DNA from: Microvelia longipes
Taxonomy: Eukaryota > Arthropoda > Insecta > Hemiptera > Veliidae
Direction of reading: 5' to 3'
Length of the DNA stretch: 64,000 nucleotides
Assembly (NCBI GenBank): GCA_018340805.1
Contig: JACMZG010001914.1
Span: 31,024,899 to 31,088,898, forward strand
Part shown: positions 24,280 to 36,772 of the stretch, piece by piece
Numbering within the stretch: the stretch's first letter is position 1
Layout: every line of letters begins with the position of its first letter
Position numbers and translations under genes: made by a program
Notes under the pieces: generated by a model
Seen by the model: only the letters and a program-made list of their open reading frames with translations
The model's database searches: none
Told to the model about the DNA's origin: nothing

Positions 24280-24982
24280 ACCTAAAAAATGGAAAACAAA
24301 GACCAGCAACCTAGAAAGAAGTAGAATATTTTTCATCACCATGTGAAAAATTAAATAAAATTGTTCAAAGAAAAACATAGAAGATTTTTCATTTTCTAAT
24401 ATTTAGGATTCTAAAAAAACCAGAAAGTAGGCCTTTCGTTTTTTAGTAAAAATATAACCCCTTGGCTTCTTATGGCCTAAAACACATTTAGATAAATAAT
24501 AAATTCGTTTCATTTTTTCGGTAGTATACTTCGTATTCTGGAAACGAATTTTCCGATTTTTTTCAGAATCTTAAATTTTCGATGTGTCTTGGTTTTAGGA
24601 AATAAGTAAAGAATATTTCGCGTTTTTCTATTTCTCAACCTCATAAAAATTCATTTTGGCGATAGCAAAAGAGAATAAAAATACAATTGTACAGAATCAA
24701 GAGTAAGGATTATAAAAATGAATTATCTAAAGATTTTTTGTTATTAAAAATATAAACTGGAGAACAATAAATTGAATCAGTAGAAAAGATATTTTCTTAG
24801 ATTTTAAATAATTTTCTTAAATAAGTTTAAGAAAAATGAAACTGAATAATAGTAAACTAAATAGTAAGTCAAGAACCTAACATTCAAACAATTTTTTTAA
24901 TTAATTCGATAAATTGTTATTTTTTGATGTACTAAAATAAAAAACAAAAATTTGTTTATATTCAGTCAAGCTGATAGAATTA

Positions 24983-25203
24983 ATAAGGTGATTCAATTAG
25001 ATGGTTTTTATGAATAAAATCAATTTTTTTAACATGTTAGGTTATAGTCAGCAATTGACGTCATTGCTGGAATAAATAGTATATTTTCAATGTTGACTGC
25101 CTATACCGATTACTGCAATGACGTCACACGTCATTCATAAATAAGTAAGGTTATAACCTCCGAATGCGTTAGGTTTGTTTTACATCGAATTGAATCACCT
25201 TAT
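24983..25203. mobile_element. MITE with 16 bp TIR and two CRE-like palindromes
   Basis: The perfect TIR ATAAGGTGATTCAATT (24983-24998) is mirrored by AATTGAATCACCTTAT (25188-25203), with TA at both outer edges. Inside, two copies of the palindrome TGACGTCA (25056-25063 and 25119-25126) sit in inverted surroundings (GCAATTGACGTCATTGC and CTGCAATGACGTCA). TGACGTCA is the consensus cAMP-response element; whether it acts here is not known. Confidence 0.75.
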
Positions 25204-25307
25204 AAATTTTAACATTTTGATACTCAGTGTCAAAACAAAAATAAGACAAGATTTTAAATCACTTATGTATTTGAAATTGTCAAGGTTTTGTTTTAATGAT
25301 AATATGT

Positions 25308-25675
25308 TTTAGTGTTTTATTTCATATTAAGTATAACACATAATTTTTCATATTTAGTATAACACACATATTTGTTTTATTTCATGTTTAATATAACACA
25401 CATATTTGTTTTATTTCATGTTAGTAAAACACATATATGTTTTATTTCATGTTTAGTAAAACACATATATGTTTTATTTCATGTTTAGTAAAACACATAT
25501 ATGTTTTATTTCATGTTTATTTTAACACATATTTGTTTTATTTCATGTTTATTTTAACACATATTTGTTTTATTTCATGTTTATTTTAACACATATTTGT
25601 TTTATTTCATGTTTAGTAAAACACATATTTGTTTTATTTCATGTTTAGTATAACACACAAATTTGTTTTATTGTT
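25308..25675 (+). repeat. Minisatellite, ~30 bp unit, about 12 copies
   Basis: Units of TGTTTTATTTCATGTTTAG followed by TAAAACACATAT. Successive groups of copies share variants (TAGTAAAACAC in the middle, TATTTTAACAC next, TAGTATAACAC at the edges), indicating local duplication. Confidence 0.9.
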
Positions 25676-28600
25676 CAATATTTTATCTCAATTGCTACTA
25701 ACTTGTCTAATTCAACTACCCATTTATCATAATAAGCGATCCATTCCTTAATTAGCGTTTGCATTCCTCTTACCCTTTTACATTGAATTAAAAACTTCTT
25801 CAAAACATACCCACATACTTCTTAACGAACAAACGAAAGTTCTAACTCAAACAAATAACAACTATGTCAAGGCTAATTAAAAACACAAATCACATCTTTA
25901 GAACAAACAAAAAGAACAAAAAATCATAAGTTAGACACCTTTCTATTTCCACTCTCCCTTTTCATTACTATTTCTATTGTTTTAATTTAATTATGTTCTC
26001 AATTATTATTAATCCTATCATTCCCATTAATTACACTAATGCTTTTTATTTTATTACTTCTATAATATTTTCATTTCTTTATAAAGCTTATTAAAAGATG
26101 ATGTTTTCTTATAATTCTTAATTGCAATTGTATAGTTTTTAATTATTATTTTTTATAGCCATTATTACAATTAATTTAACCTAGTTTTTAAAGTTAATTT
26201 TTTGACTTATCATTGTGAGATATCTGTAGTTTCTTTTATGTTTTATATAACCAATGCACTTTCACACAAATGATACATTTTATAAACATATATTTAAAAT
26301 AAAACATAAAAAATTCAATAAATAAATGAAATGAAAAAATATAATGGTAACATAAACCACGAAAAATAAATTAAATAAACAACAGGTTGTTATAAAACAT
26401 TTGTTTATATATTTTACGAATAAAGTTATTATTATTAAAACTAGCAAAACTAATTAATCGTTTGTTTGATTCAATGTTATAATAATTTTCATGGTTCTTT
26501 ATCGTTTTATCAATTTTTTCTCTTAACTTTTGTTTTCACTTATTAATTCAAAAAAGTGAGAGTATCCTACCACAATAAAAATTTCGATTTTCTTTCTTCA
26601 AGATCTCAGATAACATACAGAATATGAATATATTATTTCGTATAGCGCTATTAACTTATAATTACTTGATTCAGATAGATTGTTTGTTTATTACTTGTAA
26701 TTTGGAAGGAAAAACAACATTATTAATTATATTTTCTATAACTTATTATATTATAATGTAACTGGGTCACTACTACCATTAATAATATGAAGACTAATAT
26801 ATTTAAAGCCATATGTTAGTTATGCACATATTATACTTTATTCACACGACTAAAGCCTACTGGTCTTTGATATTTAACCTATTTTTTTACGAAGAAAGTA
26901 TAAAAACTACATTGTACTTTACTGGTTTAATTATACTTTATTTGAATGATTACAACTTAATTAGTAATTTATATTGTATAAATTAAAAATATATTAAAAT
27001 GCTTTTTTACTAGTCACGCAATTAAATTAGGGAATGTATGAGAAACCAGATATGTATTAACAGAAGTTAAAGGGTTTCCCTCAAGGGTCTCTATTAAATA
27101 CCTAAATTTTCATTCACAAGCAAAAGTAAATAAAACATTGGATGATTTTTCATCTTACATTTTCCTAAATACTTTCCCATTAATTTCTCTATTCAATTTT
27201 TTATGAACAATTATACCTAACCAATTATATTCTAATACTTATATACTTGTTTAAAGCTAATTATAGACATAACTTACTTGTGTATTGTTTATAGCAAATT
27301 ATCTTTAATTATGATTTTTATTTTTTTAAAAAATTAATAAAAATTTATTTACAGTCAAATCATGAAATTTGACAAATTGAATTTTAATGCTTATAAATAA
27401 TCTTGGAATAAGCTATTCTACATTAAAATTAAATACCTAGGAACAGCTAAGATAAATTTAATGAAATGTCGATTGGGGTACCCTTGTATGCTAGGTTTTA
27501 AGAAATAATTTGGTTCAACTTTGATCAATAAATATCCAAAACCATGAGCCATGTATTTTAATAAACTTAAACGTGATATGTAATTGAATACAGATATAGG
27601 CTTTTCTTGCTTGATTAATTTACGTCAACAAACTCTCAGATAGAAATGGAGTTCTTTAAAAAAAAACTGACAGGTAATTAAATTGGTCTAACATAAAAAA
27701 ATACAAAGCTTAACTTAAAAAAAATTATACAACTCAATAAATTGTGAAAAATTCTTAACTCAACAAATATGTAATTCCTATTTCTCTCCAATCTAAAAAA
27801 ATGTTTATTTTCAATGTTAAAATTAAGGTATGTTTGCCCTTAAGGGATACCAAGGGTTTTGGTCGGGAAACCTAACGATCAAACACCTACATAGAAACCA
27901 ACCCTACCTATTCATAGGTTTACAGAATATCTCGTATGTAAAGTATATATATGCAAAAAGTAATATTGTATTGCTGTTAAATTTTAACGATTAAAATTAA
28001 AATAAAAAACTAATTGTTATGTGCTACTTTAGGTGCTATTGTATTTTCTCCCGATGTATCATTTTCTTATATTTATTAGCTATCATATAAAGTTATTTCA
28101 GACAGATAATATTATCAGTCTTATACAAGATAGAAAATAAATCAAGCGGAATTTCCCGGCAAACCCATAGCTAAAGAAAATCTGATTTAAACTCAGAGAA
28201 TAGATTCCTATCTATTGAAAACGCTTGAGGAAAACTTGTATAAATCACACAAATATTAAAACCGGTGGAAAATAAAATATTTTTTAGATTTTGTCCAACC
28301 TTAAAATTTTAACAACACTCAAAAAAAGGGTCATAAGGTAAAAACTAACTTTTGGAAATAAGATACAGCATATTTCATAGAAATTAAATAATAAAACTAA
28401 TAGTAGGTACAAATAGTCGCTATTGATCATCATCATTGTATGATCATTTTTCTTCCCTTCAAATTATGCTCAAATATTGACGGAAAGCAAAAACTTATTT
28501 TACATCTATATTTTACACTTTTTGCTAGAGTACATCTGTTTGGTGTGTTTTTATCTACATAGGTCAAAACTTAAAACGATATTTGTTACTGTTAAGGACC

Positions 28601-29818
28601 CTTTTTTGTTGTCCTTAACGAAGATAAAATGTGCTTTATGTTCTTTTGTGTAGTGTGTCTCAGTAAAGAACCCTAAAAACCCAGTTAGAATTATCCTTCA
28701 TAACTGAGACTACTTAAAATTTTACAGTAAAATATATAAGCTTAATTTTTCCAAATTTATAGAGCATAATATACATAACTGGAAAGGACATAGTTACATA
28801 ACTTACACACATTTATTTAATGTCTCAGGCAAAATTATTTTGAAGATGTAACTTAAGTTTTTTCTGCTTCATTACTGAAAAAGTCATCGATTATTTTTAA
28901 ACGAAAATTTTATACATCAATAATAAGGAAAAAATCTCTAAGTACACACAGCGTATAAAATCCGTACAGGTACACTATTTAAATACGAGAAAATACATTA
29001 TATATAACTATTCCGAGCGAATCCAAATCGCATAAAACAAGAATTAAAATAGATCTTATTTTACTTCAAACCTTTTTGCAAACGATTTCACTTAAGAGCA
29101 CAGTTTTTAAACGATTTGCTTTTCAAACATTATTTTTTTAATAACTTAATTATTATGCAAATAAATTTCAATTTTATTAATTTTTGTTTCGTTCTTAACT
29201 TCCTTCCAAGTTTTAACTTCACAACAAAGACGCTATTTTAAGGCGGGTGTCGACTGAACGAACATAGAGAAACAGAGCGTATTGAATAAGATGCCGATAC
29301 GATCACTAATTAAATTTATAGTGTATACGCAGTAAATAATGCATTAATTTATAGACATCTAAGTAAAATCGTTGGAAAATATGGCCTTCTTACCTTTCCT
29401 CATTTATACCACAAATATATAGGACAAGTTATTGAATTTGATATAGTAAAAACTGCATGTTATATATATAAATAAAGATTATTATTATTATATATGAAAA
29501 TTATTATATTTTTTTTAATCTGCTCCAATCTCGTAGCTTTTTTTGTTAATTTGGCCATTTTCAAGAGAGTAATTAAATATGTTGTCATGTTTCGATGGTT
29601 TTCTGCCCAATACCCTTCTTCAGTACACTTCACTCCTGATATTTATTTTGCTGGCTGGCCATTATCGAAAGAGCAAATGGTGAGGTCCATAGGACAATCA
29701 TTTATCTGCTTACACATGATCTTAATTATAGTGGGGTAAATATCTAAAATGTTTAATAAGATTAATATAATAAATATATATCAAATATGTATAATATGAC
29801 AAATACTAACAAAATTAA
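25676..29818. other. Long stretch with no gene or repeat seen
   Basis: About 4 kb of very A+T-rich, apparently single-copy sequence. Items noticed are a hairpin GTTAAGGAC/GTCCTTAAC (28591-28619) and a hammerhead-like motif at 29590-29623. The open frame 29494-29739 overlaps that motif on the other strand and is not supported. Confidence 0.45.
29590..29623 (-). other. Hammerhead-like / Penelope-end motif
   Basis: On the minus strand: CTGAAGA (29617-29623), a segment of about 20 bases with only weak pairing, then CGAAAC (29590 side). It belongs to the recurring motif class in this window but has the least convincing stem. Confidence 0.35.
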
Positions 29819-29829
29819 TAATATATATG

Positions 29830-29900
<71 letters not shown>

Positions 29901-29910
29901 TATATACATA
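29819..29910. repeat. (TA)n microsatellite
   Basis: About 90 bases of TA with interruptions. A second TA run at about 29970-29984 leads directly into the palindrome at 29985. Confidence 0.95.
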
Positions 29911-29984
29911 CTTAATTATAAAGAAATATTTAGAAAACTTAATAAAAACGTAATGTTTCGAACTGTTTATATTATATATATATA

Positions 29985-32080
29985 ACAGGGTGTACAAAAT
30001 AAAACTCCCTTCCCGAAAGGAGGTGGTACTACAGCTAATTTCCAACAAAAAACTTCATATTAACTATAGTCCGATTTTCAACCGTTCTCCCACAAGGTCA
30101 AATTTATGATTTTAAAAAACGCGTTGACTTAACTTCATAAAATGACCAATTGTGGCTAAACTATAACTGCTAGCTTCAAAATATTGGTTTCGTTGGAAAG
30201 CTGAGAAAATTTGCTATAAGACCACTCACTTGTATTTTCAAAAACAATTTAACATAACAGCCAAAAATTGCATGAAATCAAAATTAGTAAAATTTTATGA
30301 TTTTCCAAAAATTTTGAAGTTACTTGATGAGAAACTAGCAAACTTGAGAACCTCTTGGTTTCAGGAAAACTACCTTTTTACTCCTCTTTAAGTCAATACC
30401 CATATCATTATACGTTGATACGGTGATTTTTTCAGAAAAAGCAAAAATAGGCTCATAAAACACGCTAAAAATGACTCTTACAGAAGTGATTTCTGTATAA
30501 TAGTCCAAGAGCCAGACGCTAAAAACGTGACCGTCTAGCCCCAAAGGTTTAACCCACTAGATCGACTTATTCTGGCTCCCTGATAATGAATCAGGTGGTC
30601 TGCCGTTTCAGATAAGGGAATTTAGCCCCGGGGCCTTTAAATCGAAAAATGACCCCAAATTCCGTTTTCGCCAATAACGGTGTTCCTATTGATTTTATCT
30701 AAAAAGTTAAAGGTTGTTTTTTAAAGTTTATTAAATTTGTGATAAATCCATTTTTTAACCATCAAATCGGTCCAGTAAAACGGAGATACAAATGTTGAAA
30801 GATTACCGAAAAAAACATCTAAAAAGCATACATTTTTGTCCATAAACGCACAAATACCTTAAAATGTCATGTTTTTCCGTATTACCATGTTTAAGAATTA
30901 GGCAGACTTAAAATCATGCATATTCTGTTAAACTGCAGGTAATTAGAGTTGTTCTAGAGAAATAAGTCAGCACAGCTCTAATATGTGATGACTTAATGAC
31001 CGACATATAATGCTGAAAAAGTGTATTTTTTCTAAAATTCAATTTTAACTATCTTTCAGCATTATATGTCGGTCAGTAAGTCATAGAGCTGTGCTGACTT
31101 CTTTCTCTAGAACAACTCTAATTACCTGCAGTTTAACAGAATATGCATGATTTTTAAGTCTGCTGAATTCTTAACATGTTAATATGGAAACATGACATTT
31201 TAAGGTATTTGTGCGTTATGGACAAAAATGTATGCTTTTTAGATGTTTTTTTCGGTAATCTTTCAACATTTGTATCTCCGGTTTACTGGACCGATTTTGA
31301 TAGTTAAAAAATGGATTTAACAAATTTAATAAACTTTAAAAAACAACCCTTAACTTTAGATAAAATCAATAGGAACACCGTTATTGGGCGAAAACGGAAT
31401 TTGGGGTCATTTTTCGGATTTAAAGGGGCCCCGGGGCTAAATTTCCCTTATCTAAAACGGCAGACCACCTGATTCATTATCAGGGAGCAGAATAAGTCGA
31501 TCTAGTGGGTTAAACCTATGGGGCTAGACGGTCACGTTTTTTTGCGTCTGGCTCTTGGACTATTATACAGAAATCACTTCTGTAAGAGTCATTTTTAGCG
31601 TGTTTTTGAGCCTATTTTTGCTTTTTCTGAAAAATCACCGTATCAACGTATAATGATATGGTATTGACTTAAAGAGGAGTAAACAAGGTAGTTTCCCTGA
31701 AACCAAGAGGTTCTCAAGTTTGCTAGTTTCTCATCAAAGTAACTTCAAAATTTTTGGAAAATCATAAAATTTTACTAATTTTTGATTTCATGCAAATTTT
31801 TGGCTGTTATGTTAAATTGTTTTTGAAAATACAAGTGAGTGGTCTTATAGCAAATTTTCTCAGCTTTCCAACGAAACCAATATTTTGAAGCTAGCAGTTA
31901 TAGTTTAGCCACAATTGGTCATTTTATGAAGTTAAGTCAACGCGTTTTTTAAAAATCATAAAATTTGACCTTGTGGGAGAACGGTTGAAAATCGGACTAT
32001 AGTTAATATGAAGTTTTTGTTGGAAATTAGCTGTAGTACCACCTCCTTTCGGGAAGGGAGTTTTATTTTGTACACCCTGT
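29985..32080. mobile_element. 2.1 kb near-perfect palindrome (giant foldback element)
   Basis: The left arm 29985-31018 (1,034 bases) and right arm 31054-32080 (1,027 bases) are inverted copies around a 35-base A+T-rich spacer. The outer ends are ACAGGGTGTACAAAATAAAA and its complement, lying between TA-rich flanks. Differences between arms are scattered single substitutions and one-base indels, for example around 30362-30370 against 31683-31700, roughly a few percent by eye. The arms contain G+C-richer text (CCCCGGGGCC, CTGGCTCCCTGATAATGAAT) but no shared open reading frame: the 69-codon minus-strand frame at 30335-30544 is broken in the other arm. The G-rich ACAGGGTGT ends and TA flanks fit a non-autonomous DNA transposon with TIRs covering the entire element. 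An assembly fold-back is the alternative. Confidence 0.85.
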
Positions 32081-32313
32081 ATATATTATTTATAATATTA
32101 TATATATTATTTTAATTTATTAGACACATGTATATATTAATATCTTTTAGAGATGTTTAATATGTTTAATAAGAGTTTATTTAAAGATTTACAGGATAAT
32201 ATAGTATCCTAAACTAGTTTGATTCTTACTATTTTATCTCTTATTTTTAAGATGTGAAATTCATCTGTTTTCTTATCTTTTCAAAAATCTATAAGATTAT
32301 ATAGACTCTAGAC
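32081..32313. other. No gene seen
   Basis: TA-rich spacer between the palindrome and the broken reading frame; nothing recognisable. Confidence 0.4.
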
Positions 32314-32655
32314 TTAGTACTCCATGAAGGGTCTAAGGTCGCCAAGGGCTTCATATGAAACTTTGTGCCGACCTTCTGTCCTTGCCCTTATAGAAAATTG
32401 ATAAGACTTCTTTGTGATATCTATTTTCTTATCTAGAATCCTCCTTTTTTGTCATACGGTTTCATTTATCAAATAAAGGAATCCGATATTCATCTTCAAT
32501 GAGAAGAGTTTAGGACCAGCTGTTTGTTCTATTCCACTTGGATTCAAATGATATACTAAACAATAGTAATGCCCACTTGATACAAATGCCCCCAGCATAG
32601 CAACTTTAGGCTCCCTCAACAAGTGATACCGTAAACTAAAATCAAATTTGAACAA
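32314..32655 (-). pseudogene. Unrecognised broken reading frame, 114 codons with one internal stop
   Basis: Reading the minus strand from ATG at 32655, 67 sense codons lead to a TGA at 32452-32454. The same frame then stays open for another 45 codons to TAA at 32314. The G+C level is well above the surrounding DNA, especially in the distal part. The upstream peptide includes LREPKVAMLGAFVSSGHYY and LNPSGIEQTAGPKLFS; the downstream part includes RTEGRHKVSYEALGDLRPF. Amino-acid use is balanced rather than the Ile/Lys/Asn/Phe of random frames here. No domain was recognised. It could be a decayed gene or transposon fragment, or a terminal exon with a recent nonsense change. Confidence 0.3.
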
Positions 32656-34440
32656 GAAATTTATTTTTCACTAATAAGACGATTCAAAACGTTTTTGTTT
32701 CATTTAGAAGGATTTTTTAATGTTGACAATATTAAGTTGGCACAAGGTCTAGAGAAATAATAAACCATAGCCACGAACTAAATTAAAATAAAAACTTCCT
32801 TGCAGAATTCTTCTTAAAATTAGTTTTAGTTAATTCGCACAAGTTCTATATGACGTTTAATTCTATAGGACAATAGTTTAATTGATTGCTTTTAGTTTAA
32901 TTAACTAAAATCAAAATCTTTCAGCAAAATTCTTCATAAAATTTAAATTTTATGAAGAAACACTTATGTAATTTAATTTACATAGCTAACAGGATGTGAC
33001 AACATACCTTGCATGATACTACATACAGTGTTATGATGCTGTTTTATTCTTCAACAAAGTGAAAGTGAGAAAGTTTTGCATTGTTTTCAAAATAAACAGG
33101 ATCTCATAAAGAAATTGAATATATCGGACAAATATTTATGATTTGATTTCAAAATATGTAGTTTTTGTTAGCTTGTTATTGTATTTCTTTTGTTTGCTTC
33201 TTGCATTATAAAACAATTTTTCTTATCTTTCAGGAAGAAGGTAAAATATTTTATTAAATTCTATTTAGCATCAAAGAGAAATACAACAGTAGAGAGAAAA
33301 ATGGACAGTACAAACATGCATGCTAATTAAACATTTAGGTTAGTAATATAGTGAATTTAATTATCAATTCATTATAATGCAATCTAACTTAACTATAAAC
33401 TTATAATCAAAGATTCCAGTAATTTAAATATCATCGAAAATTAAAAAAAAAAACTTAAAAAAGCAAGCAAGTAAAAATTATATTTTAAAATATAACACAA
33501 CGTATGAAGAAACGAAAAATAATAATTTTATCTCCTAATGAACGAAACTTAAAGAAACCCCTATAACTTTTTTATTTAAGAATAAATTCAGAATTTTCTC
33601 ACTTCAAAAAAGAGAAAAAGAGAGCAAGGAAAGGATTTTAATTCGTATTTCCTTTTTTTACTTCTTAAGATATTAATCATTTTGAGGAGAAAAAGTTTAG
33701 TAGTTTAGGAATAAAAAGAACAGAGCCATTAACCAAGTTGTCCTCCAAGTCGACCCTTTTTTCCATAACAATAAATTTAAACTTACTCATGTTTATATTT
33801 ACAAATAAACACAAAAAATAAACAAGATGTTTAAGATGTTAACAAGACAGTTAAAAAAAAAGTATTTACTGTACCAAATTCAACATAAATGTTTGCTTCT
33901 TTTTTTATCTAATGACATATATAACTAATAATTTTATTTAAAATATTTTTTCAAGAGAGGATTAACAAAAACTCTTTAGATTGAAGAAAAATTCAGATTT
34001 TACTCTCAGCAAAATGTCTTCAATATTCATCTCTTTCAGTCCTTAAAATGATTTTCTCAATTCTTTAATAAAGAAATCATCTTTTAGAAATATTAAGCTA
34101 GATTTTTAATATTAAAATGGTATAAAAGAACATCTGCTTAATTATTTCAGGCTTATTTTATGTCGAATTCACCTGTTTTAGCTTTGCAACTATAATTAAG
34201 ATTAGTTTCATCCTCTTTTGGATAATATTTTTATGATAATCAAATTTCTGTTATATCTTAAAATAAATTATAAACTTACAGTTGGAGTTTTGGACGAAAA
34301 TTGTTTTGAAAATCATACATACCTGGAATCAGAAAAAAAATATGTTTATTTAAAATAATAATTTTAAAAAAATCAAATAAGTCATCATAATTTTGATAAA
34401 ATTGCCATACATGACTTAAATACTGTTTATCACTAAAAAG
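32656..34440. other. No gene seen
   Basis: A+T-rich single-copy sequence. A pyrimidine tract with CAG at 33233 followed by GAAGAAG and GTAAAA looks like a miniature exon but has no other support. Confidence 0.4.
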
Positions 34441-34451
34441 TAAAACAACTG

Positions 34452-34914
34452 AAATTACTAGATAAAAGAAGGCTTTAATTCTATATGTTACAAAATTTAT
34501 TTTGTTTTAATTATTCAGGCAACATTGTGGCCATCTTCAGAAAAATAACTAACTTTACATAAAACTATCACAGACTACTTTAAAACATTAAAAAGTACAT
34601 AAACAAGTTCTAAATAGTTAAAAAACTACATCACAGTAAAGTAATAAATTAATGAGATACAATATCTTAATATAAATTATATTAATATAAATTAATAAGA
34701 TATTGTAACACATTAATTTATTACTTTACTGTGATGTAGTTTTTTTAACTATTTAGAACTTGGTTATGTACTTTTTAATGTTTAAAAGTAGTCTGTGATA
34801 GTTTTATGTAAAGTTAGTTATTGTTATGAAGATGGCCACAATGATTGCTGAATTATTAAAACAAAATAAATTTTGTAACATATAGAATTAAAGCCTACTT
34901 TTATCTAGTAATTT
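34452..34914. mobile_element. 460 bp palindrome with Penelope-like motifs
   Basis: Arms of about 225 bases (34452-34676 and 34690-34914) match almost base for base around an A+T-rich centre. They share AAATTACTAGATAAAAG, GGCTTTAATTCTATATGTTA, TTTACATAAAACTATCACAG and CTACATCACAGTAAAGTAAT. Each arm holds a GAAGATGGCCACAATG segment followed by GCCTGAA or GCTGAA, a variant of the recurring motif. A 15 bp direct repeat TAAAACAACTGAAAT lies at 34441-34455 and 34961-34975 and may be a target duplication; if so, the inserted unit extends 46 bases past the right arm. This fits a tail-to-tail inverted pair of short retroelement copies. Confidence 0.85.
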
Positions 34915-34975
34915 AAGATGAAATTCTATAGACAAAGAAGAGCAACTAACGAAAAACTATTAAAACAACTGAAAT

Positions 34976-35927
34976 ATATAATTTTAAAATAACCAAAAAG
35001 TATGTAAGATGGGTAAATCATTTCTTAAAGATGATTAAGTAATCTGATTCATAACGTCATAGGAAGAAAAAAAAGATAAAAAACTGAAATAAAATAAAAA
35101 AATATAAAACATTTTTTTAAAAATTGTGGTGAATAAAAACAGAAAAAATATTTTTACACCTTAGGATAAAACTAAACTTTATTTCAAAGTAAATACAACA
35201 AATTTTTAATTTTAAGCTTTTTTGTTTGAACAGTGTAGATGGACCCCCCCCCCTCCTTAAAGACAGATAAAACGATTAAATCTCAGTCATGGTTGAGAAA
35301 ATATTTTATTACACCTGTGATTTAAATTATTCTTTCACGTGCTTTTATTTCTTGTCTTTGTTTAGGTAAAGAAATAAGAAAATGTTATCTACATCAAATA
35401 CCCTCATAGAATAAAAATAAGTGAACGCATAGAAATAAAGATGAGTAAAGACAAAGTCCCGAAAAATTTAACATTAAAAATAGTAGATAGAGAAACATAA
35501 ATTTCATTTTACACTGAACTAATGGATAAAGAAAAAAATCAACAAAAATGTTCAATGGTTTTTCTCTTAAACCCTTCAACAAAACACAAGAGAAAAACTA
35601 AAAAATCGAACTACAATGGATCCAAAAAAAGCAACTGGGCTTTATTTAAAGGATTCGAAAAAGGAGTGATTTTACTTTAAATAAAAGTACTTGATTCATT
35701 ACTCTTGTGTCGTGTTTTAGTCTTAGTGAGTGCGTGTCACAGTGTGTCTGCGTGTGTCAGTTTGTGTATTACAGTGTCAGCGTTTTTTCTACCACTCTGC
35801 GCCTGTATTTGGATTTCTCATCAAAAAGAAGTTAGGGAGAAAAAGGAGATACCGAAATCACAGAGTAAAACTGTTTTTTTATTCCTACCAGACAAAATAT
35901 CCACATGAACATGACAGATAAAATTGA
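34976..35927. other. No gene seen; C-tract and GT-rich patch
   Basis: A run of 13 C at about 35241-35253 and a GTGTGTC-rich stretch (35701-35785) precede family A copy 3. The open frames at 35394-35582 and 35705-35921 come from this low-complexity text. Confidence 0.45.
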
Positions 35928-36772
35928 ACAGTAAAAAAATCGGCCAAGGGTACATCAGGCCTTTTACTCATCACATCGGACTCGCTACGCTCATCCTCCC
36001 TGTTTCGGACTCGCTACGCTCATCCTCCCTGTTTCGGACTCGCTACGCTCATCCTCCCTGTCGGACTCGCTTCGTCAGAAGATACAAGTCGTTAGATTTA
36101 TACTGCAACACGTCTTTGGACTTGTTTCCCTCGTCCTCAGATGGTAAATACATTAGTTTCATTCCCAGAGGTCACCTATCCAGGCACTGACCACGTTCAA
36201 TGCTGCTAAACTCTTATCCAACAAAATCATAGATATATTGGTAGTATTGAAACAAAACTTGGTGTGCTTATTTATCATATTATTACGTAAAGGAATACAC
36301 TTGCATCGCATTTCAACTCAATTGGATAATTTTCCGATTTTTTACAATATATTAAAAAACAAACATAAGTCATATCACAAAAATTTAACTAATGCTGATA
36401 ATCAGATGAACAATATATTGGCACATATGTTAGTCATATACATAATTACATGCGTGTCAACTCTGAATCCGATTTCATCATTTTTTTGGCGTCTCATGAT
36501 TCCTCAAAATTTTTTGAATCATTATTGAGGGTTAATGACGTCATAAAAAATATTATTCGGATAGCACAACTAAACCTATGGACTGATTTTTCTACAAAGT
36601 TTCAACTCTCACTGGGAGCTACGACGATAACACACAGACAACTTTGTAAAAACCACTTAAAAGGCTTTAAAAAACCTAAAATGGATTCTTCCGGTGACAA
36701 CCCGGTTTCAGATTTTCTTGCAAACACAATAAGTTTCCTATATAACCTACGATATAAATGAGGAAAAGTAAA
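35928..36772 (+). repeat. Dispersed repeat family A, copy 3 (fullest)
   Basis: It begins AAAAAAATCGGCCAAGGG and ends ATGAGGAAAAGTAAA. In order: a tandem GC-rich block (35976-36072); GACTTGTTTCCCTCGTCCTC; CCCAGAGGTCACCTATCCAG with TGACCACG...TGCTGCTAAA; ATTGAAACAAAACTTGGTG; TTACATGCGTGTC; TAATGACGTCATAAA (about 36534); ACGATAACACACAGACAAC; AAACCTAAAATGGATTCTTC; and GCAAACACAATAAG with the closing hairpin. About 845 bases. No polymerase or integrase motif was found. The open frames 35924-36190, 36238-36528 and 36450-36761 lie inside it. Confidence 0.8.
35976..36072 (+). repeat. 29 bp direct repeats inside family A copy 3
   Basis: TCGGACTCGCTACGCTCATC plus CTCCCTGTT is repeated at 35976, 36005 and 36034, with a shortened fourth unit at 36061 (TCGGACTCGCTTCG). 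The complement of the core, GAGCGTAGCGAG, is the same as a variant of the satellite array 2 motif. Other family A copies hold one or two units only. Confidence 0.9.

Noticed and set aside
29494..29739. 81-codon frame beginning MKIIIFFLICSNLVAFFV, resembling a secreted protein
   Set aside because: A+T-rich codons produce the hydrophobic start, and the rest lies opposite a Penelope-like motif. No homologue is recognised.
33234..33240. Possible 7-base microexon (pyrimidine tract, CAG, GAAGAAG, GTAAAA)
   Set aside because: Such matches are frequent in A+T-rich DNA and no flanking exon is visible.
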